Source: CAADGU01 sp964581605 (GTDB lineage Bacteria > Chloroflexota > Anaerolineae > Promineifilales > Promineifilaceae). From it: a DNA stretch of 27,310 nt. The stretch is from positions 1 to 27,310 of the forward strand of contig CAZOPF010000081.1 in assembly GCA_964581605.1 (NCBI GenBank), in the 5' to 3' direction. Below the pieces are notes generated by a model, which was not told where the DNA came from, did not search any database, and saw only the letters and a program-made list of their open reading frames with translations. This document shows, piece after piece, positions 15,220 to 23,642 of this stretch; within the stretch, counting starts at the first letter, position 1, and every line of letters begins with the position of its first letter. Made by a program: the position numbers and the translations under genes.

Positions 15220-16059
15220 ATGCGCGAAATAACAAGTGCCCAAGTTGCCGAAGCAACAACGGCCGTGCGCCAATCCACTCGCTATGAACCTGCTATCGGA
15301 CTTGTACTCGGTTCTGGTCTGAATGCTCTGGCGGATGAAGTTCAAAACCCTGATATTATCCCTTATCACCAAATTCCCCATTGGCCTGCTGCAACTGTGG
15401 CCGGGCATGGCGGCCGCCTGATCATTGGCCGCCTGGAAGGGCAAACCGTTCTCGTACAACAGGGGCGTGCTCATTACTACGAGGGGTATGCCATGCCGCA
15501 CATCACCTTGCCCATCCGCGTAATGCACCAGTTGGGCGTACATACCCTAATCCTGACGAATGCGGCCGGCGGTATAAACCCATCTTTCCAACCTGGCGAC
15601 CTTATGCTTATTACCGACCACATTAACTTTGTGGGTATGGCCGGCCATAACCCCTTGCGCGGCCCAAATGATGACACAATTGGCCCACGCTTCCCGGATA
15701 TGACACGGCCGTATGACCCCCATCTCCGCCAGATTGCCCATGAAGCCGCTCAGGCCAATGGCCTGAAACTGCAACAAGGCATTTATGGTTATGTCGCCGG
15801 TCCCAGTTTTGAAACCCCCGCTGAACTCCGTTTCCTGCGCATGGCCGGTGCAGATGCTGTTGGCATGTCTACCGTCCCTGAAGTTATTGTCGCCCGGCAC
15901 GCCAATATGCGCGTCCTCGGTATTTCATCCATTACCAATAAAGCAGATCCAGACCCACAACCTGGTATTATCGTGACCCATGATGAAGTGTTGCAAACAG
16001 GCAAACAAATCATCCCAAACCTCACGACCCTGATTCGCGACATCATGCAAAGATTGTAG
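15220..16059 (+). CDS. Purine nucleoside phosphorylase (PNP, trimeric type)
   Basis: A 279-residue phosphorylase of the inosine/guanosine type that cleaves purine nucleosides with phosphate to give the base and ribose-1-phosphate (purine salvage). Diagnostic parts are the phosphate loop VLGSGLNALAD (S32), H63 and the GRAHYYEGY segment (R83, H85), NAAGGINPSFQPGD (114-127), and the purine site GPSFETPAE and VGMSTVPE with N240 in SSITNKADPD. These match the low-molecular-mass trimeric family rather than DeoD hexamers. MTA phosphorylase is related, but the GPSFETPAE and N240 pattern favours PNP. The ATG start at 15220 has only a weak ribosome site. It probably shares a transcript with the upstream recombinase. 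Confidence 0.93.
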   Translation: MREITSAQVAEATTAVRQSTRYEPAIGLVLGSGLNALADEVQNPDIIPYHQIPHWPAATVAGHGGRLIIGRLEGQTVLVQQGRAHYYEGYAMPHITLPIRVMHQLGVHTLILTNAAGGINPSFQPGDLMLITDHINFVGMAGHNPLRGPNDDTIGPRFPDMTRPYDPHLRQIAHEAAQANGLKLQQGIYGYVAGPSFETPAELRFLRMAGADAVGMSTVPEVIVARHANMRVLGISSITNKADPDPQPGIIVTHDEVLQTGKQIIPNLTTLIRDIMQRL

Positions 16060-16157
16060 ACAACCCTCCATGTATCGCCTTCTGGAATCTGGGATAATAG
16101 CGCCCGTGAAAAGCCAGTTTCAGAGTGACCTCAACTAAAGGGCCAATAGTCTGGAGA

Positions 16158-16973
16158 ATGGAAAGAATCTATATCTTCATCCTTCGTAACGATGTCTGGA
16201 TATTGATTCTGGCTTTTTTAGGGTTGGTTTGGTATTTCAGCGAATTCATGCGCTCGCGGCGACTGCTGCAACGCGCCGTGTTTGGTTTGGAACGGGAACG
16301 TGGCCTTCAGTTGCGTAATCATGCTATGATTTTTGTATTAACGCTCGCGGCCGTCATCGCCATCATCTTCTATGTCAATTATCAAGTCGCCCCCACACTG
16401 CCGGCTGAACTGTTCCGGCCCCCAACACCCACGCCAGACCCGGCACGTACCGCGCTGGCGTCGCCCACACCGCTGCCTGCATTACCGCCTACCCCCACCC
16501 CACCCCTGGCCCCCACCATTACACTGCCCAGCGAGCCACTGTCACCGCCATTGGTTGCACCAGTTACCAATACAACCAACATCAGCCAAACGCGCGAAGA
16601 AGGGGAAAATAACACGGCCGTAACCATTGCCACCTTGCCTGTTCCACCTACCCCCGTCATTGGCTGCACCCTGCAACTAACCATTAGCGAACCGCGCAAT
16701 GGCGCCGCCATCGCCAGGGACATAGAATTTTTTGGCACAGCCAATACGCCTGATTTTGGCGGCTATGTCCTGGAAGCCAACGGGCCACAAACCAATGGAC
16801 AATGGGCTTCCCTGTTAGGGCGGGTTGTTGACCAACCTGTTGTAGACGGTTTGTTAGGGAATGTCAATCTAAGCCAGTGGGAGTCTGGCCCCTACCTCAT
16901 CCGACTGACAGCTTTTAACCGGAGCGGTGCAGAAGCCTACCAGTGTGCCATCCAGATCATGCTGGAAAACTAA
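16158..16973 (+). CDS. Two-TM protein with Pro/Thr linker and beta-rich external domain
   Basis: A 271-residue membrane protein of unknown function. Two transmembrane helices (about 10-27 and 55-75) flank a short basic cytoplasmic segment (FMRSRRLLQRAVFGLERERG). A Pro/Thr-rich spacer of about 80 residues then leads to a C-terminal beta-rich domain. That domain begins CTLQLTISEPRNGAAI, resembles bacterial Ig-like folds and holds two cysteines (CTLQ and YQCAIQ) that may bond outside the cell. The build matches the LysM protein earlier in the window. The start is uncertain: ATG 16158 begins MERIYIFILRND, the natural N terminus, but GGAG is only one base away. A GTG at 16125 would add 11 residues. 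Confidence 0.7.
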   Translation: MERIYIFILRNDVWILILAFLGLVWYFSEFMRSRRLLQRAVFGLERERGLQLRNHAMIFVLTLAAVIAIIFYVNYQVAPTLPAELFRPPTPTPDPARTALASPTPLPALPPTPTPPLAPTITLPSEPLSPPLVAPVTNTTNISQTREEGENNTAVTIATLPVPPTPVIGCTLQLTISEPRNGAAIARDIEFFGTANTPDFGGYVLEANGPQTNGQWASLLGRVVDQPVVDGLLGNVNLSQWESGPYLIRLTAFNRSGAEAYQCAIQIMLEN

Positions 16974-16999
16974 GTGCTCGTCCAGAAATAAGTTCCCTG

Positions 17000-17048
17000 T
17001 TGGAGCGCAGGCAGCCTGCCCGCTGCGGACAAGCTGTCCGCGCTCCAA
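17000..17048. repeat. Three-way-junction repeat element
   Basis: Outer arms TTGGAGCGC (17000-17008) and GCGCTCCAA (17040-17048) are exact complements and enclose two smaller palindromes, GCAGGCAGCCTGC and GGACAAGCTGTCC. The whole could fold as a cloverleaf-like cruciform. It lies in the spacer before the methyltransferase and shows no coding potential. Confidence 0.8.
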
Positions 17049-17173
17049 ATCGGCAAGTAATTTTCAGGCAATTGCTAAGGTTTTCAGAGGTGGTACAATC
17101 AGGAACGGCCGCATGAACATTATCTTTGCTCTTCATGTGGTTCACTTTGTGAACAAAGGGGTAGGTGAGAAAT

Positions 17174-17908
17174 ATGAATTCCTTTCAATTCAATCCAGAC
17201 GAACACGCCGGTTGGGAACGGATATGGCAAAGCGGTGATATTCCGCCTCGCTATCGCAGCTTTGCATCGCCAAATGATACTGTTGTTGAATGGGTGACTA
17301 CTGTTAGACCCGGCGGTTTTATATTGGACGTTGGCTGTGGTGTGGGGCGGCATCTGGTGTATCTGGGTGGGCGTGGTTTCCGGGTCGCCGGGATAGACAT
17401 TTCCCCCAGTGGTGTTCTGCAAACCCAGGCTGCCTGCGCCGCACACCAGATCCCCGTTGACGCACATGTGTCAGACATGACCACCGTGCCCTGGGCGGAC
17501 ATGACATTCGAGGCGGCGCTTTCCACGTCCGCTATCCACCATCAACTACGTGCCGGGATGGTGCAGACATTGGCCGAAATCTGGCGCGTCCTCAAACCGG
17601 GTGGGCTGCTGCTGGTGGATTTCCCCTGCACCGACACGCTGGTGTACCAACAATTGCGCCGCCGGGTGGCCGCCGGGGAATTGACCGAGGTGGAGCCAGA
17701 TACCTTTGTAGACGAAGGCCCCGTGCGGGAAGGGGATGATGAATTTCTGCCGCATCATTTCTGTGATGAAGCGGATGCCCATGACTTGCTGCGGGATTTT
17801 GAAATCATCCGGCTCTGGGCTGACCTGCATGATGTCCAGTCTGAAGGTGGTACCGGCAAAGCCGGTAAATGGGTGGCCTGGGGGCGCAAGCCCCTTATTG
17901 CGCCGTAA
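17174..17908 (+). CDS. SAM-dependent methyltransferase, class I
   Basis: A 244-residue Methyltransf_11-type enzyme. The SAM loop LDVGCGVGRH is at 51-60, the acidic end of strand 2 is in VAGIDISPSG, and motif III/post-I segments LSTSAIHH and WRVLKPGGLLLVDFPC follow. The N terminus (FNPDEHAGWERIWQSGDIPPRY) is family-like. The substrate is unknown; small-molecule or lipid methylation is likely from the fold. ATG 17174 has AGGTGAG five bases upstream, which makes it better than the GTG at 17165. Its last 14 bases overlap the end of the convergent SDR gene. Confidence 0.88.
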   Translation: MNSFQFNPDEHAGWERIWQSGDIPPRYRSFASPNDTVVEWVTTVRPGGFILDVGCGVGRHLVYLGGRGFRVAGIDISPSGVLQTQAACAAHQIPVDAHVSDMTTVPWADMTFEAALSTSAIHHQLRAGMVQTLAEIWRVLKPGGLLLVDFPCTDTLVYQQLRRRVAAGELTEVEPDTFVDEGPVREGDDEFLPHHFCDEADAHDLLRDFEIIRLWADLHDVQSEGGTGKAGKWVAWGRKPLIAP

Positions 17909-18656
17909 AGCCGCCGTCAACTGTTAGTGTGGCCCCGTTGGTGAACGAGGCGGCGTCGGAGCAAAGCCAGAGGACGGCGCGGGCCACTTCTTCGGCCTGG
18001 CCTAACCGGCGCATGGGGTTGATGCGCACGGTTGCTTCCAGGAATTGGGGGAAGGCTTCAAAACCACGTGAGACCATGGGCGTCTCAATGACCGAGGGGC
18101 AAATGGCGTTGATGCGGATGTTTTTACGGCCGTACTCCACCGCCGCCGTTCGTGTCAATCCCACCACCCCGTGTTTGCTGGCCGCATACGCCGGCATGGA
18201 GTGTGCGCCCGTCAACCCGGCCACCGAGGCCGTATTAACAATCGCGCCGCCGCCCTGGGCCACCATTTGTTCCAGTTCATACTTCAGGCACAGCCACACA
18301 CCCTTCAAGTTCACGGCCATGATGCGGTCAAAATCATCTTCGCTCACATCCATCGTGCGGGTGGGCAGCCCTTCAATCCCGGCATTGTTGAAGGCGCAAT
18401 CGAGACGGCCGTATCGCGCCACCACCTCGCCCACCATCGCCTGCACATCACCCGCCCGCGACACATCGGCCTGAAAAGCAAACGCCTGCCCACCGCCATC
18501 ATTGATTAGCTGCACCGTTTCCTCGGCCGTATCCAGGTTGATGTCCGCTACCACCACTTTCGCGCCTTCTTGAGCAAATAGCACGGCCGTTGCCCGCCCA
18601 ATGCCCGATCCCCCGCCCGTTATCATTGCCACTTTGTCTTGTAATTGTTGGCCCAT
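17895..18656 (-). CDS. SDR-family NAD(P)-dependent oxidoreductase
   Basis: A 253-residue classical short-chain dehydrogenase. The cofactor loop TGGGSGIG is at 13-20, the structural NNAG at 90-93, and the catalytic residues are S144 (NTASVAG), Y157 and K161 (YAASKH). D38 after the second strand (VVVADIN) suggests NAD rather than NADP. The C terminus LTVDGGFTAQ is typical. The substrate is unknown: an alcohol, ketone or hydroxyacyl compound. Its start codon overlaps the stop of the molybdoenzyme gene by one base (TAATG), so the two are coupled and may act on the same path. The 3' end overlaps the opposing methyltransferase by 14 bases. Confidence 0.92.
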   Translation of the reverse strand: MGQQLQDKVAMITGGGSGIGRATAVLFAQEGAKVVVADINLDTAEETVQLINDGGGQAFAFQADVSRAGDVQAMVGEVVARYGRLDCAFNNAGIEGLPTRTMDVSEDDFDRIMAVNLKGVWLCLKYELEQMVAQGGGAIVNTASVAGLTGAHSMPAYAASKHGVVGLTRTAAVEYGRKNIRINAICPSVIETPMVSRGFEAFPQFLEATVRINPMRRLGQAEEVARAVLWLCSDAASFTNGATLTVDGGFTAQ

Positions 18657-20716
18657 TAAGAAACTTTCCTTACCGTGACGGGCATGCCCTGTAACCGGTG
18701 CATCCCACTAACAGGCTCCACCTGATCGCTGGAGATGATACGGTTCACATTCGAACCAGGCAAACCGTGCGGCACAACGACGATGCCAGGGGGGATGCCG
18801 GGCTGGGGATGTATGGGTAATGTGAGTTCGCCTACGGCCGTACCCAGCCACACCTTCTCCCCCTTTGCCAGACCCAGCCGGGCCATATCTTCCGGGCACA
18901 GCCAGGCAAACGCCTCTGCCTTGCCGCCATGCACCCCGCCATGCAGCCAGCTATTTTGCCCGCGCCGCCGCCGTCGCCCCAATAAAATGAATCTGTCAGA
19001 GACATCCGATTTTTCCGAAAAATTGGCTGTCTGGGTGGCAAACCTTGCCAATCGTTCCCGTTCCGGCTCCAGGCGTTCATGCCAGAAGCAGACTTTGCGT
19101 TTGTATTGCCCGGTACGCGGCCGGAACCAGGGAATCCCCCGCGCCCCCTGCCAGTGCCGCCGCCAGAGCCAGAATAGCCCATCCAACAAAGCAGGCATGA
19201 AGCGGTTCCAGCCTGGTTTACCCCACAAGTTTGCCAGCCACCGGCTGCCAAATAATGGTTTTCCCATCGCCACACTGATCGCCGCCAAAATTTCTGTTTC
19301 CGTGCGCGTCTCGCCGGGCGGCAGGCGCATCGGCGGGCTGTATTGCACCAGCGGGTGGCTCTGGAACAGCAAGTGCCACGACGCCAGGTCCCATCGCTCC
19401 AACCAGCTTGTCGCCGGAAGCTGCATGTGCGCCAGCCGCCCCGTTTCATTGGCAAACAGGTCAAGCGAAACCAGCAGTTCCAATGATTGGAACGCCTCAC
19501 GCAGCTTTGCCTCACCGGGAATAGACGTAACCGGGTCGCCGGCCACCACAATCAGGGCGCGAATTTGCTCCGCGCCAGGGCTGAGAATTTCATCGGCTAA
19601 TACGGCCGAAGTCGCCGCATTCAGCACCAGAGGGTAAAGGCCGATGCGGGTATATGCCGGGCCAACACCGGTGCCCAGCAGCAAATCCAGCCAGCGGGCC
19701 AATGGCTGGTAAAGCAGACCGCCAGGCTGGTTGAAATTGCCCGTTAGAGCGACCAACAACTGCATGGCAATGTAACAGAGTGTGCCAAACGGTCCCTGGT
19801 TTACGCCCACCGAGAGGTGAAAGGTGGTCGCTTTTGCCTGCTGAATCGCGGCCGCAACATCAACAATTTGCCCGGCCGTCAGGCCAGTTAGAACCGCCGC
19901 CCGTTCAACTGGATAGGCGGCGGCCATCGCCAGCCATTCATCCAGGCCGGTAAAGTTAGGCGGCAGCGGGGATGACCTGCGCAGTTCGTTGATGAGCGTG
20001 AGTAGGAGGAAAATGTCTGTGCCGGGGCGCAGGCAAAGGTGGTCGGCCGGATTTTTGCACCAGCGTTCCACGCTCTCGCTGCGGCGGGGGTCGGCAATGA
20101 AGAGACGGCCGCCGCGGGCGATGAACTGGTCGTAAGCGGCCGTGCCGCAAGGCGCGTGCAAGAAGCTGGATTGGGAAACGAAAGGGTTGGTGCCCAGGAA
20201 CAGGGCTACGTTCGCCCGTTCCAGATCAGGAATGGGGTGGATGAAGCCGCTGCCGTGAATTATCTCAGAGGCGGCCAGCTTGTTGTTATTGTCCTGGCTG
20301 CCAGCCGAATAGAGATTGCGTGTGCCGATGGCCCGCGCCAATTGGTGGATGGTGACAATGCCCATGACGTTGTGGATAAAGGGGGTGCCAAAGTAGAGAG
20401 CAATGGCGTGCGGGCCGTGCTGCTGGTAGATGGTCTTTAGCTTGCCGCCAATCTGGTTAATGACCTCACCCCAAGAGAGGGGAGCGTAATGGCCGTCGGG
20501 CTGGCGCAGTTGGGGATGCAGCAGGCGGTCTGGGTGGTCGGCCGTTTCCAAAAAGCGCACCCCTTTGGCGCAGATAAACCCCTGGCTGAGTGGGTGGCTT
20601 TTGTCTGGCATGAGGCGGGTAAGACGGCCGTCAACCATCTCCACCCGCAGCCCACAAATCGCCTCGCAAATGCGGCAGTAAGTCGTTTTCGTCTGTGATA
20701 CATCAACGTTTGCCAT
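18656..20716 (-). CDS. Molybdopterin-dependent oxidoreductase (MopB/DMSO-reductase family)
   Basis: A 686-residue member of the bis-MGD molybdoenzyme family. The N terminus holds a [4Fe-4S] site: C14, C17, C21 and C49 (CRICEAICGL, then GFICAKG). The usual MopB core and the C-terminal molydop-binding domain (from about 595; AFAWLCPEDMARLGLAKGEK and PHGLPGSNVNRI) follow. The region where formate dehydrogenase and Nap carry Sec or Cys reads YSAGSQDNNNK, so the metal ligand may be Ser or solvent. No Tat signal is seen, so a cytoplasmic site is expected. The substrate cannot be named. No adjacent ferredoxin or membrane subunit is found. ATG 20716 has AGGTG seven bases upstream and starts 14 bases after the tryptophanase stop; it is coupled to the SDR gene. 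Confidence 0.9.
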   Translation of the reverse strand: MANVDVSQTKTTYCRICEAICGLRVEMVDGRLTRLMPDKSHPLSQGFICAKGVRFLETADHPDRLLHPQLRQPDGHYAPLSWGEVINQIGGKLKTIYQQHGPHAIALYFGTPFIHNVMGIVTIHQLARAIGTRNLYSAGSQDNNNKLAASEIIHGSGFIHPIPDLERANVALFLGTNPFVSQSSFLHAPCGTAAYDQFIARGGRLFIADPRRSESVERWCKNPADHLCLRPGTDIFLLLTLINELRRSSPLPPNFTGLDEWLAMAAAYPVERAAVLTGLTAGQIVDVAAAIQQAKATTFHLSVGVNQGPFGTLCYIAMQLLVALTGNFNQPGGLLYQPLARWLDLLLGTGVGPAYTRIGLYPLVLNAATSAVLADEILSPGAEQIRALIVVAGDPVTSIPGEAKLREAFQSLELLVSLDLFANETGRLAHMQLPATSWLERWDLASWHLLFQSHPLVQYSPPMRLPPGETRTETEILAAISVAMGKPLFGSRWLANLWGKPGWNRFMPALLDGLFWLWRRHWQGARGIPWFRPRTGQYKRKVCFWHERLEPERERLARFATQTANFSEKSDVSDRFILLGRRRRRGQNSWLHGGVHGGKAEAFAWLCPEDMARLGLAKGEKVWLGTAVGELTLPIHPQPGIPPGIVVVPHGLPGSNVNRIISSDQVEPVSGMHRLQGMPVTVRKVS

Positions 20717-20730
20717 CTTCCAGCACCTAT

Positions 20731-22125
20731 TTACCAGGGCTTAAGTAATGCCTCATGCGCCGGTTCCATACGTGCTGAGAAGTGGCGCAGCACAGATGGG
20801 GCCTCGGCAATACGCACCCCGCGAATCTGTTTACGGATGTTGTTCACGTACAAAATCACCTCGGCCAGATAATCTACATGGCTTTGTGTATACACCCGAC
20901 GCGGGAAGGCCAGGCGCACCAGTTCCATCGCCGCCGGATGTTCAGAGCCATCCGGCTGATGCCCAAACATCACCGAACCAATCTCCACCGAGCGAATCCC
21001 CCCTTCCATATAGAGCACTAACGAGAGCGCCCAGGCCGGATATTCACTTTGCGGAATGTGCGGCAGCATCGTCAGCGCGTCAATGTAAATGGCGTGTCCA
21101 CCCGGCGGCTGCACGATGGGCACGTCATTAGCCGTCAGAATATCGCCTAAATAAGCCACCGAACGGATGCGGTACTGCAAATAATCCTCATGCAGCACCT
21201 CTTCCAGCCCCACGGCAATCGCCTCCAGATCATATCCCGCCAGCCCGCCGTAGGTGGGAAAACCTTCGGTGAGGATGAGCAAGTTTTTGCACTTTTGCGC
21301 CAGATCATCATCGTTCAGCGCCAGAAAGCCGCCGATATTGGCCATACCATCCTTCTTGGCGCTCATGGTGCAGCCGTCGGCGTAGCTGAACATCTCCTGG
21401 GCAATGGCCAGCGGCGTTTTGTCGGCGTAGCCGGGTTCGCGGGTTTTGATGAACCAGGCATTTTCGGCAAAACGGCAGGCATCCAGGAAAAACAACACCC
21501 CATGACGGCGGCATATCTTGCTGGCGGCGCGGATGTTGGCCATGCTCACCGGCTGCCCGCCGCCGGAGTTGTTGGTGATGGTGATCATCGCCAGTGGCAC
21601 GTTGCCGGGGTAATCGGCAATGGTCTGTTCCAGGGCAGTCAGGTCTATGTTGCCCTTGAAGGGTAGGATATGGGCGGGGTCGTGCGCTGCAGGGACGGGG
21701 ATGTCCAGCGCGGTCGCCTTGCGGTATTCCACGTTGGCACGGGTGGTGTCGAAGTGGGTGTTGTTAGGTACCACGTGGTCTGGTTTGAGCAGCGAGCCAA
21801 AGAGGATGCGTTCGGCGGCGCGCCCCTGGTGGGTGGGGATGACGTGTTTGAAGCCGGTGATGGTGCGCACGGCCGTTTCAAACTTGTAAAACGATTTCGC
21901 TCCGGCATAACTTTCGTCCCCCAGCATTATGCCCGCCCATTGGCCGGAAGACATGGCCCCTGTGCCTGAATCGGTGAGCAAGTCAATTAGCACGTCTTCC
22001 GCTTTGAGCAGAAACAGGTTATAGCCCGCTTCTTTGAGCAGCCGCTCCCGCTCATCTCGCGTCGTCTGCCGGATTGGCTCCACCGTCTTAATGCGAAAAG
22101 GTTCGATGATGGTCTTAAATTGCAC
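20731..22125 (-). CDS. tnaA: Tryptophanase (L-tryptophan indole-lyase)
   Basis: A 464-residue PLP enzyme of the beta-eliminating lyase family, which splits L-tryptophan into indole, pyruvate and ammonia. The PLP lysine is K258 in TMSAKKDGMANIGG, and IPTHQGRAAE is the conserved cofactor loop. Tyrosine phenol-lyase is close, but three positions favour tryptophanase: IRSVEIGS where TPL has an arginine (MERG), YTQSHVD rather than YTYAHMD, and LRHFSAR with a histidine where TPL has phenylalanine. The GTG start at 22125 has GGAGG six bases upstream. No tnaC-like leader is evident; a heptamer repeat fills the 68-base spacer upstream. The gene lies between a molybdopterin-binding protein and a molybdoenzyme, an unusual setting. 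Confidence 0.93.
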   Translation of the reverse strand: MQFKTIIEPFRIKTVEPIRQTTRDERERLLKEAGYNLFLLKAEDVLIDLLTDSGTGAMSSGQWAGIMLGDESYAGAKSFYKFETAVRTITGFKHVIPTHQGRAAERILFGSLLKPDHVVPNNTHFDTTRANVEYRKATALDIPVPAAHDPAHILPFKGNIDLTALEQTIADYPGNVPLAMITITNNSGGGQPVSMANIRAASKICRRHGVLFFLDACRFAENAWFIKTREPGYADKTPLAIAQEMFSYADGCTMSAKKDGMANIGGFLALNDDDLAQKCKNLLILTEGFPTYGGLAGYDLEAIAVGLEEVLHEDYLQYRIRSVAYLGDILTANDVPIVQPPGGHAIYIDALTMLPHIPQSEYPAWALSLVLYMEGGIRSVEIGSVMFGHQPDGSEHPAAMELVRLAFPRRVYTQSHVDYLAEVILYVNNIRKQIRGVRIAEAPSVLRHFSARMEPAHEALLKPW

Positions 22126-22138
22126 GATCTCCCTCCAA

Positions 22139-22212
22139 AGTGGGCAGTGGGCAGTGAGCAGTAAGCAGTGGGCAGTGCATGACTGTTCACTGCTTACTGT
22201 TTACTGTTTACT
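22139..22212. repeat. AGTGGGC heptamer array with complementary half, overlapping a stop codon
   Basis: Six heptamers of the AGTRRGC type (22139-22180), a 4-base turn and four heptamers GTTCACT, GCTTACT, GTTTACT, GTTTACT (22185-22212). The right half overlaps the 3' end of the molybdopterin-binding gene and supplies its last residues and TAA stop. It also fills the spacer before tnaA. Confidence 0.93.
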
Positions 22213-23228
22213 CGATGGCGCGGCAATGGCCGTTCCGCCACATCTTCCAACAGCCCGCCATGTCCCAGCGCCACAATATCTATTTGCGTCAGCCGGTCGC
22301 CGGCCAGCAGCCGGGGCAGCACCAGGTCTACAATGTTCGGCTTGGGGCTGCGCACACAGCCAGGCGCGCCCAACACCGGGATTTTACCCAGATAGCCCAG
22401 CATGAGCAGGTTGCCAGGGTCTACCGGTGTGCCAAAACAGGTGACGACGCCACCCGCCCGCTCTATGGCACGGGGGGCGATGTCATACCGATCCATGATC
22501 GCCGTTTCCCCGGCCAGAATGACCAGCCCTGCCCCGCGCTGCACGCGCTCTGTCAACTTATGGGCCAGTTCCATTTCACCAGTTTCATCTTCCAACGGGA
22601 TGAAATCTACCGTGTCCAACAGGCTGCCCAGGGCCGCCAGCCGGGTGCGAATAGGCGGGATGAAACTTTCAACAATGCGTGTTTGGGCGGCTGGCGAACC
22701 AGACAAGATGAGGGCGATAGGGCAGGAGGGAAGGGGGGTGATGTTGATTAACGGGCCAGCTTCGGCGGCGATGGCTTCTACGGCCGTGACTGCTGTTTCC
22801 GGCACGGCATAGGGGATGATTTTGACGGTAGCCACAATTTTGCGGGGGTGGACGGCCGTGTTCGTCAACAATGTCGCCAGGGTGATGCCTTCCTGTGAAT
22901 TGAGCCGCGCCAGCCGGGCCGCGTCCACGCGCAGAATGCCCAAAATGGCCGCTTTCAGGTTCACCCGCCCCGTTGCCGGGCCGGTGAGCGAGAGGCCGGT
23001 TCCGCTCACAGCGGCCGCCACCCGCCGCGCCGCCTCATTTTCAGCCACATCGTCCGCTTCCAGTTCGGCCACATACACCACCGACCGGCCCATTTCCAGC
23101 AAGGTGGTCACGTCAGCCGGCGTGAGCGGGTGGCCTTTACGGAAGAGGCGACGGCCGTCGGCCCCGGCCATGTTGTGACCGAGAACTTTGCCAACCGCCT
23201 GCGCTGTGAGAATAGGGCCGAATTTCAT
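22194..23228 (-). CDS. Molybdopterin-binding protein (MoCF_biosynth domain)
   Basis: A 344-residue protein. The N-terminal half (MKFGPILTAQAVGKVLGHNM) belongs to a group of molybdopterin-binding proteins found near molybdenum-hydroxylase and MocA-like genes. The C-terminal half holds a MoeA/MogA-like domain with ILSGSPAAQTRI, VILAGETAIMDR and LGYLGKIPVLGAPGCVRS. It probably binds the molybdenum cofactor or a precursor and helps in loading or modifying it, which suits the MopB enzyme downstream. The start is inferred from the conserved MKFGP. The open frame continues upstream without a stop to 23306 and would join an AbrB-like segment if a one-base deletion near 23320 were repaired. ATG 23228 has no clear ribosome site but overlaps the upstream ORF stop (ATGA). 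Its last residues come from repeat DNA. Confidence 0.8.
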   Translation of the reverse strand: MKFGPILTAQAVGKVLGHNMAGADGRRLFRKGHPLTPADVTTLLEMGRSVVYVAELEADDVAENEAARRVAAAVSGTGLSLTGPATGRVNLKAAILGILRVDAARLARLNSQEGITLATLLTNTAVHPRKIVATVKIIPYAVPETAVTAVEAIAAEAGPLINITPLPSCPIALILSGSPAAQTRIVESFIPPIRTRLAALGSLLDTVDFIPLEDETGEMELAHKLTERVQRGAGLVILAGETAIMDRYDIAPRAIERAGGVVTCFGTPVDPGNLLMLGYLGKIPVLGAPGCVRSPKPNIVDLVLPRLLAGDRLTQIDIVALGHGGLLEDVAERPLPRHRVNSKQ

Positions 23229-23398
23229 TGTGGTGGATGCTTCCCAATCTTCGTCATCTGGCAAAGCGGGCACAATGCGAATGCCTTGTTGGCCCAGTTC
23301 CAACATAACCCGCGCTCCTGTTGTAGACCATAACGTTCAACCAGTGGTAACGGGATTTGTAGACCATTGTCATTGATAACCTGTCTTATTGTTTCCAT
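23225..23398 (-). pseudogene. AbrB/MazE-like DNA-binding ORF with probable frameshift
   Basis: A 57-residue ORF, METIRQVINDNGLQIPLPLV at its N terminus, looks like the AbrB/SpoVT/MazE fold. The match breaks after YGLQ near 23320. In another frame the pattern resumes as GARVMLELGQQGIRIVP, the expected second half. One missing base would restore a full AbrB-like domain and read straight into the molybdopterin-binding protein. As it stands the ORF ends in a TGA that overlaps the next ATG. The start overlaps the stop of the upstream remnant (TGATG). This could be a true decayed regulator, a fused regulator-enzyme, or a sequencing error. Confidence 0.55.
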
Positions 23399-23547
23399 CA
23401 CACAACCGCTCCAACCGGTCTACGGTATAGCATACATAAAAGGGTCGCCCATTGCCAACAACGGCTCTTATTTGCCGTCTGCCCAGCCATATTGTGACCG
23501 ATAATTTTACCAACCGTCTGCTGTGTAGGCAGGGGGCCAAATGGCAT
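23398..23547 (-). pseudogene. Truncated paralogue of the molybdopterin-binding protein
   Basis: The first 22 codons (MPFGPLPTQQTVGKIIGHNM and two more) match the start of the downstream molybdopterin-binding protein (MKFGPILTAQAVGKVLGHNM). After MAG the frame yields unrelated residues, whereas the +1 frame gives GRRQIRA where the intact copy has GRRLFRKG. The copy is therefore shifted and cut after about 35 residues, and the ORF stops at 23398. It seems to be the remains of a tandem duplication. An AAAGG ribosome site lies nine bases upstream. Confidence 0.6.
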
Positions 23548-23642
23548 GTTAGAGCCTTTTGCCTCTCCTCCATCACCCAGTAGAATTAGGATACCATTCA
23601 CTACCACCCTTTGTGAGAAAGTGAGAGATTGGCTGCGTTCAT

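Noticed and set aside
16093..16098. GATAAT as a -10 box before the membrane protein at 16158
   Set aside because: It has an upstream TG but no acceptable -35, and read-through from the upstream genes is equally likely.
20731..22125. Tyrosine phenol-lyase instead of tryptophanase
   Set aside because: The arginine and phenylalanine that mark TPL are replaced by the tryptophanase-type residues (VEIG, LRHF).
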